A stretch of 63,652 nucleotides of DNA from Clostridia bacterium. Lineage in GTDB: Bacteria; Bacillota; Clostridia; TANB77; CAG-508. The notes under the pieces are model-generated. The model was given only the letters and a program-made list of their open reading frames with translations, was not told the origin of the DNA and ran no database searches. The DNA lies in contig CAAECB010000046.1 in NCBI GenBank assembly GCA_900754285.1, forward strand, positions 1-63,652, written 5' to 3'. How positions within the stretch are numbered: position 1 is the first letter of the stretch; every line of letters begins with the position of its first letter. Positions 27,327 through 34,863 of this stretch are shown piece after piece. The translations under genes and the position numbers were made by a program.

Positions 27327-27437
27327 ATGACGCAAGCCGAACTTATTCGAGATTTGATTGAAAAACTATTAGCAGAAAGAGATAAAAATAACGAACTTCA
27401 ATCAAAACTTGAAGAATACAAAAAGAGTAAAGACTAA
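27327..27437 (+). CDS. 36-codon ORF, target of the adjacent sRNA
   Basis: Encodes MTQAELIRDLIEKLLAERDKN... and ends in KKSKD: a highly charged amphipathic helix with a leucine periodicity that could form a coiled coil. It has no membrane segment. A GGAAAGGGGGCAA ribosome site precedes ATG 27327, and a terminator follows. Its codons (GCC, CGA, CTT, ACG) are unlike the A-rich codons of nearby genes. Codons 2-6 are complementary over 14 positions to a minus-strand sRNA about 200 bases away, so its translation may be silenced. The function is unknown; a toxin or a regulator are both possible. Confidence 0.55.
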   Translation: MTQAELIRDLIEKLLAERDKNNELQSKLEEYKKSKD

Positions 27438-27454
27438 TTGTTGTCATACATAGT

Positions 27455-27495
27455 CGAGTGGGGAAATTTGTTACAGGGTTTCCTCGCTTTTTTTG
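27455..27495 (+). terminator. Terminator of the small-peptide mRNA
   Basis: CGAG...GGAAA pairs with TTTCCTCG (one bulge) and is followed by CTTTTTTTG. Confidence 0.65.
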
Positions 27496-27500
27496 AGCAT

Positions 27501-27579
27501 AAAAAAAGTAGATGTAGTTACAGATACATCTACAGCAAACAATATACACAAGCCGAACCAGAGTACATTGTTTAATGTA
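27501..27579 (-). ncRNA. Candidate antisense sRNA 1
   Basis: A minus-strand unit of about 79 nt. It has a promoter (see next entry), a GGTTCGGCTTGTGT segment (plus 27546-27559), and a perfect 9-bp hairpin GTAGATGTA/TACATCTAC (27508-27533) followed by TTTTTTT. The GGTTCGGCTTGTGT segment can pair with the mRNA of the 36-codon ORF at 27330-27343 (12 Watson-Crick pairs plus 2 G-U). No ORF lies within it. Confidence 0.65.
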
Positions 27580-27584
27580 CTTAT

Positions 27585-27613
27585 ATGATAGCATCTTTTT
27601 TTTTATTTGTCAA
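27585..27613 (-). promoter_or_regulatory. Promoter of sRNA 1
   Basis: On the minus strand: TTGACA (27608-27613), exactly 17-base spacer, TATCAT (27585-27590), with TGC directly before it. Confidence 0.7.
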
Positions 27614-27622
27614 ACATAATTT

Positions 27623-27683
27623 GAAAAAAAAGTATGTGCAGTTACGATACACATACTATCAAATAATAGACACAACCAAAGCT
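27623..27683 (-). ncRNA. Candidate sRNA 2, paralogue of sRNA 1
   Basis: A minus-strand unit of about 61 nt aligning with sRNA 1: GGTTGTGTCTATTATTTG versus GGTTCGGCTTGTGTATATTGTTTG, then a terminator hairpin with a different stem (GTATGTG/CACATAC, 27632-27656) but the same loop core GTAAC, and a T run. The changed but still paired stem argues for selection on structure. Its target is not seen in this window. Confidence 0.6.
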
Positions 27684-27689
27684 AAATAT

Positions 27690-27718
27690 ATATTATAACA
27701 ATCATAATGATATGTCAA
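27690..27718 (-). promoter_or_regulatory. Promoter of sRNA 2
   Basis: On the minus strand: TTGACA (27713-27718), 17-base spacer, TAATAT (27690-27695). A TATAAT two bases upstream (27692-27697) with a TGT extension is an alternative -10. Confidence 0.6.
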
Positions 27719-27821
27719 TCAATATTCGAAAATTTGACAATTTGAAATAAAAAATATATAATAAAGTTATGTAAAGAACCTAAAGGCTCTTACCAAAAAG
27801 CAAAAGAGAGGAAAAAGCACT

Positions 27822-28178
27822 ATGGAAAACAACAATGTTCATAAGATGATGATAAAGAAAGAGAGGTACATTCAGTTCCGCTCTGACGTAGAAGCAGCTA
27901 AGAGAAAACTGCAAGGTGCCTCAACAAGTGAAGATATTGACGAAGCCATCATAGAATTAGCTAGTCTTATGAAACAGTCTTTTGAAGACAGTTTGTTAGA
28001 CGAGATGATTGTATGGATAGCAGATGCGAGATTGAAAGCATGTAACTTACGTATGCATGATTACACCCGTAAAGAAATGGTAAAGTTACTTGAGGATATG
28101 CTTAAAAGTTTAGATTCAATTATTGAAGCTGCTAACAAAGACAATATTGTTAAAAATACAAGAAATTTCCAAGATTGA
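27822..28178 (+). CDS. Unrecognised helical 118-aa protein
   Basis: No family recognised. It is predicted to be all-helical and strongly charged, with segments DVEAAKRKLQGASTSEDIDEAIIELASLMKQSF and RKEMVKLLEDMLKSLDSIIEAAN; no membrane helix or Cys motif. Codons are more mixed (GCC, CGC, CTG, ACC) than in neighbouring housekeeping genes, like the small ORF before it, so both may have arrived together. Start: GAGAGGAAAAAGCACT precedes ATG 27822. It has its own terminator. Confidence 0.6.
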   Translation: MENNNVHKMMIKKERYIQFRSDVEAAKRKLQGASTSEDIDEAIIELASLMKQSFEDSLLDEMIVWIADARLKACNLRMHDYTRKEMVKLLEDMLKSLDSIIEAANKDNIVKNTRNFQD

Positions 28179-28231
28179 AGACATCATCAAGAAGAATTTT
28201 AGCTAATATAGCCGAAATCTAGTAATCCTCG

Positions 28232-28263
28232 AAGGGAGTGAAAATAATTTCACTCCCTTTTTC
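28232..28263 (+). terminator. Intrinsic terminator
   Basis: Stem AGGGAGTGAAA/TTTCACTCCCT followed by TTTTT. Confidence 0.9.
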
Positions 28264-28312
28264 CATAATATAGTAAAGTTCTTTGAAAATTGTTATATAC
28301 AAAAAAACAATA

Positions 28313-28410
28313 CACAGAAATTTGCAAAGCAAAATTCACACACAAATAAAGACGAGGATTTTAAAATGTCTAAATAAGTACAATGTTATTAATATCCGCT
28401 TTTGTTCTAT
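28313..28410 (+). repeat. Structured repeat, copy 1
   Basis: About 100 bp that align (roughly 80 percent by eye) with 58429-58529. It starts CACAGAAATTTGCAAAGCAAA and ends ATCCGCTTTTGTT. The pairing arms GAGGAT (28354-28359) and ATCCGC (28394-28399) correspond to GCGGAC/GTCCGC in the other copy, with a compensatory A-T for C-G exchange and one mismatch. The remaining 28264-28585 gap is A/T-rich with no gene. Confidence 0.7.
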
Positions 28411-28585
28411 AAAAAATAAAACACAAAAAATACAAAAAACAAAAAAATGAACAAATTCAAATAAATTCATTTATCATAATATGTTAAAAAAATAAATAAT
28501 ATTACAACAATAGAAAATTTAACTTGTATAAACCTGAAAAAAATGGAAATAATAAAAATATATTAATCAAAGGGAGGAAAAAAAT

Positions 28586-28909
28586 ATGGAAACAAGCAAC
28601 CTAAAAAACACAGTTATATTAAAAAGTGTACCATCAAACATAATAGAAGAAGCAATAATAGTATTAAAGAAAAACATAAAAGTAAGAGAATATGAAATCA
28701 AAAACAAAAGTGAAAAAAGCGAAAAAGGAAACTATATAATAAAAGAAGCTGAAATGATAATCAATAATTATTGTAATAAAATAGAAAATGAACAAAAGAA
28801 AGAAAAACAAAAAAAAGAAGCAGAAAGAAAATATAGTAAAGCAAAAAGATGGCTAATAATAAGCAGCATAATTGCAATAATAGAAATGATAATAATAATC
28901 ATAAAATAA
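28586..28909 (+). CDS. Unrecognised tail-anchored 107-aa protein
   Basis: No family recognised. Residues 1-80 form a charged helical region, with a short coiled coil of Lys/Glu (ENEQKKEKQKKEAERKYSKAKRW). The C-terminal 20 residues are purely hydrophobic (LIISSIIAIIEMIIIII), so it is probably tail-anchored in the membrane. Start: GGGAGGAAAAAAAT precedes ATG 28586. It lies 83 bases before the spoIVFA-like gene, in the same direction. Confidence 0.6.
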   Translation: METSNLKNTVILKSVPSNIIEEAIIVLKKNIKVREYEIKNKSEKSEKGNYIIKEAEMIINNYCNKIENEQKKEKQKKEAERKYSKAKRWLIISSIIAIIEMIIIIIK

Positions 28910-28992
28910 CAAAAATAAACAATCATAAAAACGCCAAAACCTGAATACATTTTATAAAAGAAAAGTGGGACAAATCAGGAGGTGTTTTTTTA

Positions 28993-29922
28993 ATGGAAAG
29001 AACAATGTCTGTAGAAGAAAAAATAAAAAGAGCAGAAGAAATATATAACAGGAGAAAAGGCATAACTACACAAGAAACAAAAACTGAAAAATTGCATGTA
29101 AATGAAGAACCAAAAGATGTAAAACTACTAAAAAAAATGATAATCCAAATTATAATATGTGGGATAATATATGGAACATTTTATATAATCCAAAACAATC
29201 AATTCATATTTTCGGAAGATTTTCTAAACAAAACCAAAGCAATATTATCATATGATACAAATTTTCAAGAAATATATGAAAAAGCAAAAAATGCAATAAC
29301 AACATTTAATCAAGAAATAATAAATAAAAAAGAAGAAAAAAATCAACAAGAAAATAATGAACAAAATAGTGGAACACAAGAAGAAAATCAAGAAGAGCAA
29401 ACAGAACAAAGCCAACAAACAAGCAATGAAAATGAAAAACAAAATGAAGGAATAGGAGGAGCTGAAGAAGAAAAAATAGCAAGTCAAACACAAGAATTAA
29501 CACAAGAGCAACAAGACATAAACAATGTAAAAAACACCACCACATTTATAAAACCAATAGAAGGAAAAATAAGTTCAACATTTGGATATAGAGAAACAGC
29601 AACAGGAACTGTACCAAAAAATCATACAGGAACAGACATAGCAGCAAATACAGGAACAAAGATAAAATCAGCAACAGAAGGAGAAGTAGTATTAGCCTCA
29701 GAAGAGGGAGATTATGGAAAACATTTAAAAATTCAAATAGGAGAAGTAGCAATAATATATGCCCATTGCAACCAGCTATATGTAAAGCAAGGAGACCATA
29801 TCACACAAGGACAAGAAATAGCAGAAGTCGGAACAACAGGAAATTCAACAGGGCCGCATTTACATTTTGAAATAAGATATCAAGAAAGACTAGTTGACCC
29901 TCAAAAGATATTAGAAATTTAA
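28993..29922 (+). CDS. spoIVFA: M23/LytM peptidase-domain protein, SpoIVFA-like
   Basis: Membrane protein with an extracytoplasmic LytM domain. Seen: cytoplasmic start, one membrane helix (about residues 47-66), a long Glu/Gln/Asn-rich linker (105-180), then an M23 domain with all zinc and catalytic residues: H211 and D215 (NHTGTDIAA), H258 (YAHCN), H289 and H291 (GPHLHFE). In SpoIVFA, which tethers and controls the SpoIVFB protease, this fold is present but often degenerate, so an active endopeptidase is also possible. The 20-base gap to an M50 protease gene is the main reason for the SpoIVFA call. Start: AGGAGGTGTTTTTTTA precedes ATG 28993. 309 aa. Confidence 0.8.
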   Translation: MERTMSVEEKIKRAEEIYNRRKGITTQETKTEKLHVNEEPKDVKLLKKMIIQIIICGIIYGTFYIIQNNQFIFSEDFLNKTKAILSYDTNFQEIYEKAKNAITTFNQEIINKKEEKNQQENNEQNSGTQEENQEEQTEQSQQTSNENEKQNEGIGGAEEEKIASQTQELTQEQQDINNVKNTTTFIKPIEGKISSTFGYRETATGTVPKNHTGTDIAANTGTKIKSATEGEVVLASEEGDYGKHLKIQIGEVAIIYAHCNQLYVKQGDHITQGQEIAEVGTTGNSTGPHLHFEIRYQERLVDPQKILEI

Positions 29923-29942
29923 TTACGAAAAGAGAAAAAAGT

Positions 29943-30611
29943 ATGAAATTTAAGATAGATTTAAAAATTTTTTTAATAGCAATATTATTTTTTATGACAA
30001 GCCAAATAAAAGTATATGCAATAATGATGATATGTGCAATAATCCATGAGTTAGGTCATTTATTAGTAGGAATATTATTAGGAATGAAACCAGAAAAATT
30101 AGAAATAATACCAGTAGGAATAAGAGTAACATTTAAAATAAATATAAAAGATATTAATTCAAAAATAAAACAAACAAATAAACTAGAAATAAAAAAGATA
30201 TTTGTTGCAATAGCAGGGCCAGTAGTAAACTTAATATTAATATATATAGCAGCAATATCAAAAACAAACATAATATCAAAAATCAATTTCATCTATGCAA
30301 ATCTATTGCTAGTAATAATAAATTTAGTACCAATTTATCCATTAGATGGAGGAAGAATTTTAAAAGGAATAATATCAATATTCAAAGGAAAAAAGAAAGC
30401 AGAACAAACAATAAATAAAATATCAATAATTATAGGAATTATAATAAGTGCACTAGGAATATGGATATTAATAAATAATAAAAACATAGCGATTTTATTC
30501 TTTTTGTTATACATATGGATAATAATAATCCAAGAAAATAAAAAATTAAAAAATAAAAGATTAATGTATGAAATATTAGAAAAAAGTATTGAAAAAAACT
30601 CTGAAAAATAG
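29943..30611 (+). CDS. spoIVFB: Site-2 protease SpoIVFB (M50)
   Basis: Intramembrane zinc metalloprotease; in sporulation it cleaves pro-sigma-K in the mother cell. Seen: HELGH at residues 35-39 inside a membrane helix, a second helix pair (IFVAIAGPVVNLILIYIAA), and the third ligand D135 in YPLDGGRIL. About six hydrophobic segments. 222 aa, shorter than the B. subtilis protein because the C-terminal CBS domain is missing. Start: GAAAAGAGAAAAAGT precedes ATG 29943, a weak site suggesting coupling to the gene before it. The neighbours minD, minE and rodA fit the ancestral min-spoIVF cluster. Confidence 0.9.
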   Translation: MKFKIDLKIFLIAILFFMTSQIKVYAIMMICAIIHELGHLLVGILLGMKPEKLEIIPVGIRVTFKINIKDINSKIKQTNKLEIKKIFVAIAGPVVNLILIYIAAISKTNIISKINFIYANLLLVIINLVPIYPLDGGRILKGIISIFKGKKKAEQTINKISIIIGIIISALGIWILINNKNIAILFFLLYIWIIIIQENKKLKNKRLMYEILEKSIEKNSEK

Positions 30612-30650
30612 TAAACTATATTTGAAAAAACAAAAAGGAGAGTGCGAAAG

Positions 30651-32168
30651 ATGAAAGAAAAAATAAAACAAGAAAAAGGAGTTACACTATTAATTTTAGT
30701 AATCACAGTAATGGTATTATTAATATTAACATTCACAATTGTAATAAACACAAAAACAAATGCAAGCACAAAAAGATTAACACAATTAAAAAGTGATATC
30801 CAAAACTTAGAACAAAAAGTAAGTGATTTTTATAATGAATATGGAGAAATACCAGCAGAAATAGAATACACAAATATTGACCAAATAAAAGACTTATTGA
30901 ATGAAAAAGAAAAATCCTCAGAAAGCAAATTTTACGTAATAGACTTGCAAGCAATGAAAGGAATAAGTCTAAATTATGGTAGAGATTATGAAGAAATAAA
31001 AAACACAAACACAGACAATGCAAACAAATACGAAGATGTATACATAATAAATAATATAACACACAATATTTTTTATATAAGAGGAGTTGACGTAACAAAA
31101 AATGGAGTATATGAAAAATATTACACAAAAACAAACACAGTACAAGAAGTACCAGATGTAGATTTAAGTATAAAATATGACAATATAGACACAAGCAAAA
31201 CAAACCCAATAGCAGCAACACCAGAAGATATAGAAATAATAGAAGCAGATGCAAACAAAGGAATAGTAATAAAAGACAAAAACGAAAATGAATGGGTCTG
31301 GGTAGAAGTTCCAAAAGACACAGCATTTTCAGGCCTAAATATAGACACATCTAAAGAATTAACAACACAAAATTATAATGACATAAAAAATAAAATGATA
31401 ACATATGCAACAACATATAGAAGTTCTTGGACAGATGAGTGGTATGAAGGATGTGGATTGACACAAGAAGAATATGATATATTGTACAAAAAAATGCTAA
31501 AAAGCGTATATACATATGGAGGATTCTGGATAGGAAGATATGAAGCGGGAATAGAAGGAAGCATAACAGATGTAAGTAAAGCAAGAACAGCACATTCTGA
31601 TATATCAATAGGAGTATCACCAAAAGCAATAAGTCAAAAAGATGCAATACCATATAACTATGTATATTGTAGTGAATCACAAGCTTTAGCCCAAGAAATG
31701 ACGCCAGATAATAATTATACAAGTAGTTTAATGTTCGGAATCCAATGGGATTTAGTTTGCAAATTTTTAGAAGTAAAAGGCGGATTGACAACAGCAAACA
31801 TTAATTCAGACAGCAGCTCATGGGGAAATTATAATAATGTAACAAGAACAATAAGTAGTGACAAAGCAAAGCAGTCAACAAACTATGGAAATACTTGGAC
31901 AGCAATAACAGGAACAAAGCCAGCGAGTAAGGTACTATTAACAACTGGGGCTTCAGATGAAACCAGAAAAATAAATATATATGATCTGGCAGGAAACGTA
32001 TGGGAATGGACATTAGAAAAAACATTTGATAGCATTAAAATTTGTGCTGTAAGAGGAGGAGATTACTTAGCTACAGGTATAAGTAGTTCTGCATCAAGTA
32101 GTAGCCAAACTGACACAAAAGGTAACTATTATGGAATTAGCTTTAGAACAACATTTTATAAAGAATAA
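30651..32168 (+). CDS. Prepilin-like protein with a C-terminal FGE/SUMF-type fold
   Basis: Likely displayed on the cell surface. Seen: a type IV prepilin-like start (KIKQEKGVTLLILVITVMVLLIL: short basic leader, G-V-T-L cleavage site, hydrophobic helix), a pseudopilin-like stem (about 40-170), then a domain with EWVWVEVP, GGFWIGRYEAG, GIQWDLVCKFLE, DLAGNVWEWTLE and AVRGGDY ending in YGISFRTTFY, the layout of FGE-sulfatase-type C-lectin folds. The Cys pair needed for formylglycine formation is missing, so a binding role is likelier than catalysis. Start: ATG 30651, with AAGGAGAG 10 bases upstream; in-frame GTG 30642 is too close to that site. It splits spoIVFB from minD. Confidence 0.75.
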   Translation: MKEKIKQEKGVTLLILVITVMVLLILTFTIVINTKTNASTKRLTQLKSDIQNLEQKVSDFYNEYGEIPAEIEYTNIDQIKDLLNEKEKSSESKFYVIDLQAMKGISLNYGRDYEEIKNTNTDNANKYEDVYIINNITHNIFYIRGVDVTKNGVYEKYYTKTNTVQEVPDVDLSIKYDNIDTSKTNPIAATPEDIEIIEADANKGIVIKDKNENEWVWVEVPKDTAFSGLNIDTSKELTTQNYNDIKNKMITYATTYRSSWTDEWYEGCGLTQEEYDILYKKMLKSVYTYGGFWIGRYEAGIEGSITDVSKARTAHSDISIGVSPKAISQKDAIPYNYVYCSESQALAQEMTPDNNYTSSLMFGIQWDLVCKFLEVKGGLTTANINSDSSSWGNYNNVTRTISSDKAKQSTNYGNTWTAITGTKPASKVLLTTGASDETRKINIYDLAGNVWEWTLEKTFDSIKICAVRGGDYLATGISSSASSSSQTDTKGNYYGISFRTTFYKE

Positions 32169-32171
32169 AAA

Positions 32172-32220
32172 ATATTATAGAATATCAATATAAACTTGGT
32201 GTTCTATAATAATTTTTTTA
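32172..32220 (+). terminator. Intrinsic terminator
   Basis: Stem TTATAGAA/TTCTATAA followed by TAATTTTTTT after the prepilin-FGE gene. Confidence 0.7.
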
Positions 32221-32230
32221 TGTAAAACAA

Positions 32231-32259
32231 TTGACTTTTCAGCGAAATCGTTATATTAT
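32231..32259 (+). promoter_or_regulatory. Promoter of minD-minE-rodA
   Basis: TTGACT (32231-32236), 17-base spacer, TATTAT (32254-32259). It lies between the preceding terminator and minD, so the division genes have their own transcript. Confidence 0.7.
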
Positions 32260-32302
32260 ATATAAGATAAAAAAAGCATGATAAATCCTAAGGAGGAAAG
32301 TT

Positions 32303-33094
32303 ATGGGAGAAGTAATCGTAATAACATCAGGAAAAGGTGGAGTAGGAAAAACAACAACAACAGCAAATTTAGGAGCAAGTTTAGCAGTAGAAGGAAAAAA
32401 AGTAGCATTAATAGACACAGACATAGGGTTAAGAAACCTAGATGTAGTAATGGGGTTAGAAAACAGAATAGTATATGACATAGTAGATGTAGTAGAAGAA
32501 AAATGCAAACTAAGACAAGCCCTAATAAAAGACAAGAGATTCAAAGAATTATACCTATTACCAGCTGCCCAAACAAGAGACAAAAGTGCGGTAAATGAAG
32601 AACAAATGAAAGAGCTAACAAAAAAACTAAAAGAAGAATTTGACTATATCTTAATAGACTGTCCAGCAGGAATAGAACAAGGATTTAAAAATGCAATAGC
32701 AGGAGCAGACAGAGCAATAGTAGTAACAACAGCAGAAATATCAGCAATAAGAGATGCAGACAGAATAATAGGACTATTAGAATCATCAGAAATCAAAAAT
32801 CCAGAACTAGTAATAAACAAAATAAGACCAAGTATGGTAAGAAGAGGAGAAATGATGGATGTAGACGACATAGTAGACTTATTATCAATAGACCTAATAG
32901 GAGTAGTGCCAGATGATGAATACATAATCACACAAACAAACAAAGGAGAGCCAGTAATACAAAACAGAAAAGCACCATCAGGAAAAGCATATATGGAAAT
33001 AGCAAAAAGAGTACTAGGAGAAAAAATAGAAGTAACAATACCAAAAGAAGAAAGAGGGCTATTTGCCAAATTAAGAAAACTATTTAGAAAATAA
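32303..33094 (+). CDS. minD: Septum site-determining ATPase MinD
   Basis: Membrane-cycling ATPase that, with MinC, blocks cell division near the poles. Seen: deviant Walker A GKGGVGKTTT with the signature Lys (residues 9-18), DTDIGLRNLDVVMGLENR, ILIDCPAGIEQGF, and the C-terminal amphipathic membrane helix ERGLFAKLRKLFRK. 263 aa. Start: CTAAGGAGGAAAGTT precedes ATG 32303. It is followed by minE, so the oscillating MinDE type is implied even in a spore former; minC is not in the window. Confidence 0.98.
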   Translation: MGEVIVITSGKGGVGKTTTTANLGASLAVEGKKVALIDTDIGLRNLDVVMGLENRIVYDIVDVVEEKCKLRQALIKDKRFKELYLLPAAQTRDKSAVNEEQMKELTKKLKEEFDYILIDCPAGIEQGFKNAIAGADRAIVVTTAEISAIRDADRIIGLLESSEIKNPELVINKIRPSMVRRGEMMDVDDIVDLLSIDLIGVVPDDEYIITQTNKGEPVIQNRKAPSGKAYMEIAKRVLGEKIEVTIPKEERGLFAKLRKLFRK

Positions 33095-33123
33095 ACAGAT
33101 ACATAAGTGGAAGGAGTAAAAGA

Positions 33124-33657
33124 ATGTTTGAAAACATAATAAGATTCTTTAAAAATATAGGAAAAAAAGAAGAAAAAAGCAATGAAACAGAAAACTCAAA
33201 AGATGCAGCAAAAGAAAGATTACATTTAGTATTAATGCAAGACAGAGCAAATGTATCTGCTGACTTCCTAGAATTAATGAAACAAGAAATAATAGAAGTA
33301 ATAAAAAAATACATAGAAGTAGACGAAGGTGCAATAGATGTAAGACTAACAAATAAAGAAAATGAAGACGGAACAAATGGAGCACCAGCATTATATGCAA
33401 ACATACCAATAAAAAACATAAAAAATGAAGCAAGAAAAGTAGACTCAAAAGAAGTAGAAAAAAAGAAAGCAGAAAAAGAAGTTCAAACAGAAGAACAAAA
33501 AGAAAATAAAAAGCAAGAGGACAACAACAAACAACCAGAAAAAGAGCAAGAAGAAATAAAAGCAGAAAATAAAGAAAAAGAAGAAAGCAAAGAAAATCAA
33601 GAAATAGAAGAAAAAGATAAAAAAGAAAAACAAGCAAAAGACAAAACAAGAACATAA
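33124..33657 (+). CDS. minE: MinE with a long charged C-terminal tail
   Basis: Topological regulator that stimulates MinD ATPase. Seen in residues 1-105: an N-terminal amphipathic helix (MFENIIRFFKN), AAKERLHLVLMQDRANVSADFLELMKQEIIEVIKKYIEVDE, and the dimerisation part with DVRLTNKENEDG and LYANIPI. The family is usually about 90 aa; here a further 70 residues of almost pure Lys, Glu, Gln, Asn and Asp are added. This may be an unstructured tail that evolved by simple-sequence growth. Start: GTGGAAGGAGTAAAAGA precedes ATG 33124. Confidence 0.93.
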   Translation: MFENIIRFFKNIGKKEEKSNETENSKDAAKERLHLVLMQDRANVSADFLELMKQEIIEVIKKYIEVDEGAIDVRLTNKENEDGTNGAPALYANIPIKNIKNEARKVDSKEVEKKKAEKEVQTEEQKENKKQEDNNKQPEKEQEEIKAENKEKEESKENQEIEEKDKKEKQAKDKTRT

Positions 33658-33678
33658 AACAAGAAAAAAGAGGTAACT

Positions 33679-34785
33679 ATGAGAAAAAGAGAATTAAAAA
33701 ATGTAGAATGGGGAGTTTTAATAATAGCCGTTATTCTAACAATCATAGGACTAATAGCCTTATTCTCGGCAACACAAAGCACAGAATATGATGAATTCAA
33801 AAAGCAAATAATATGGTTTGTAGTAAGCCTAATAATAATGCTAATATTCATGCTAGTAAATTATGAAACACTTGTTAGAATATCGCCATTTTTTTATGGA
33901 GGATTTATAATTCTTTTAATAGCAGTTCTTTTTACAAAACCAATAAATGGAGCCACAAGCTGGTTTAATATAGGAAGTTTTTCATTTCAGCCAGCAGAAT
34001 TTGCAAAAGTATTTGTAATATTATTTTTAGCAATGATAATAACCAGAATACAAACAAGAGGAAAGCAAGAAATAAATAGGCCATTAAAATTATTAATAAT
34101 ATTAGCAGCATTAGCATTACCATTATTATTAATAATAAAACAACCAGATTATGGAACAGCAATGGCATTTATAGTAGCAACAGCACTAATGTTATTTGCA
34201 GCAGGAATAGACAAACGATATATAATAGCAATAATAGCGATAATAGCAATAGCATTGCCATTATTATACAATTTTGTATTACCAGAACACGCCAAAAAAA
34301 GAATAGACATATTTTTAAATCCAGAATCTGACCCAAGAGGAGCTGGATATAATATAATACAATCCAAATTAGCAATAGGAGCAGGAGGACTAACAGGAAT
34401 GGGATTGTTAAAAGGAAACCAAACGCAATTAGGATTCTTATATCCAAAAACAACAGATTTCATATTCTCAGTAATAGGAGAAGAAATGGGATTTGTAGTA
34501 GCAGGAGCAATAATAATATTATATGTAGTATTTATAACTAAAATCATCTATATAGCCAAAACAGCAAAAGACAGTGCAGGAACACTAATATCAGCAGGAA
34601 TAGCAGGAATCTTTATATTCCATATGATAGAAAATATAGGAATGGTAATGGGATTATTACCAATAACAGGAGTACCACTACCATTTATAAGTTATGGTGG
34701 AAGTTCAATGATTACAAACTATATAATGATAGGAATATTACTAAATATCAGTGGAAAAAGACAAAAAACAATATTTGTACAATGA
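33679..34785 (+). CDS. rodA: SEDS-family glycosyltransferase (RodA/FtsW)
   Basis: Polytopic peptidoglycan polymerase, probably for cell elongation. Seen: about ten membrane helices, WFNIGSFSFQPAEFAKVFVILFLA (active-site region), LLLIIKQPDYGTAMAF, DPRGAGYNIIQSKLAIGAGGLTGMGLLKGNQTQLGFLYPKTTDFIFSVIGEEMGF, and LLPITGVPLPFISYGGSSM. 368 aa is the RodA range. Start: AAAAAAGAGGTAACT precedes ATG 33679. It follows minE by 21 bases. RodA is favoured over FtsW or SpoVE from this cluster, but these are hard to separate. Confidence 0.93.
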   Translation: MRKRELKNVEWGVLIIAVILTIIGLIALFSATQSTEYDEFKKQIIWFVVSLIIMLIFMLVNYETLVRISPFFYGGFIILLIAVLFTKPINGATSWFNIGSFSFQPAEFAKVFVILFLAMIITRIQTRGKQEINRPLKLLIILAALALPLLLIIKQPDYGTAMAFIVATALMLFAAGIDKRYIIAIIAIIAIALPLLYNFVLPEHAKKRIDIFLNPESDPRGAGYNIIQSKLAIGAGGLTGMGLLKGNQTQLGFLYPKTTDFIFSVIGEEMGFVVAGAIIILYVVFITKIIYIAKTAKDSAGTLISAGIAGIFIFHMIENIGMVMGLLPITGVPLPFISYGGSSMITNYIMIGILLNISGKRQKTIFVQ

Positions 34786-34830
34786 TGTTTTTGGGGACGG
34801 GGCAAAAAAACACCCCGTCCCCAAAACACG
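34784..34830. repeat. REP-like hairpin
   Basis: Perfect inverted repeat: TGTTTTTGGGGACGGGG against CCCCGTCCCCAAAACA with a short A-rich loop. It overlaps the rodA stop codon and may act as its terminator. Same family as the repeat at 101. Confidence 0.85.
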
Positions 34831-34863
34831 CTGTTCCAGAAACATATCAAAAAGGAGGAAAAA

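Noticed and set aside
27343..27594. An 83-codon minus-strand reading frame across the sRNA locus
   Set aside because: It lacks a ribosome site and crosses the promoter and terminator signals of sRNA 1, so RNA function explains the strand better.
32278..32478. A 66-codon frame overlapping the start of minD
   Set aside because: It is an out-of-frame reading of minD, rich in Asn, Arg, Ser and Lys, without its own ribosome site.
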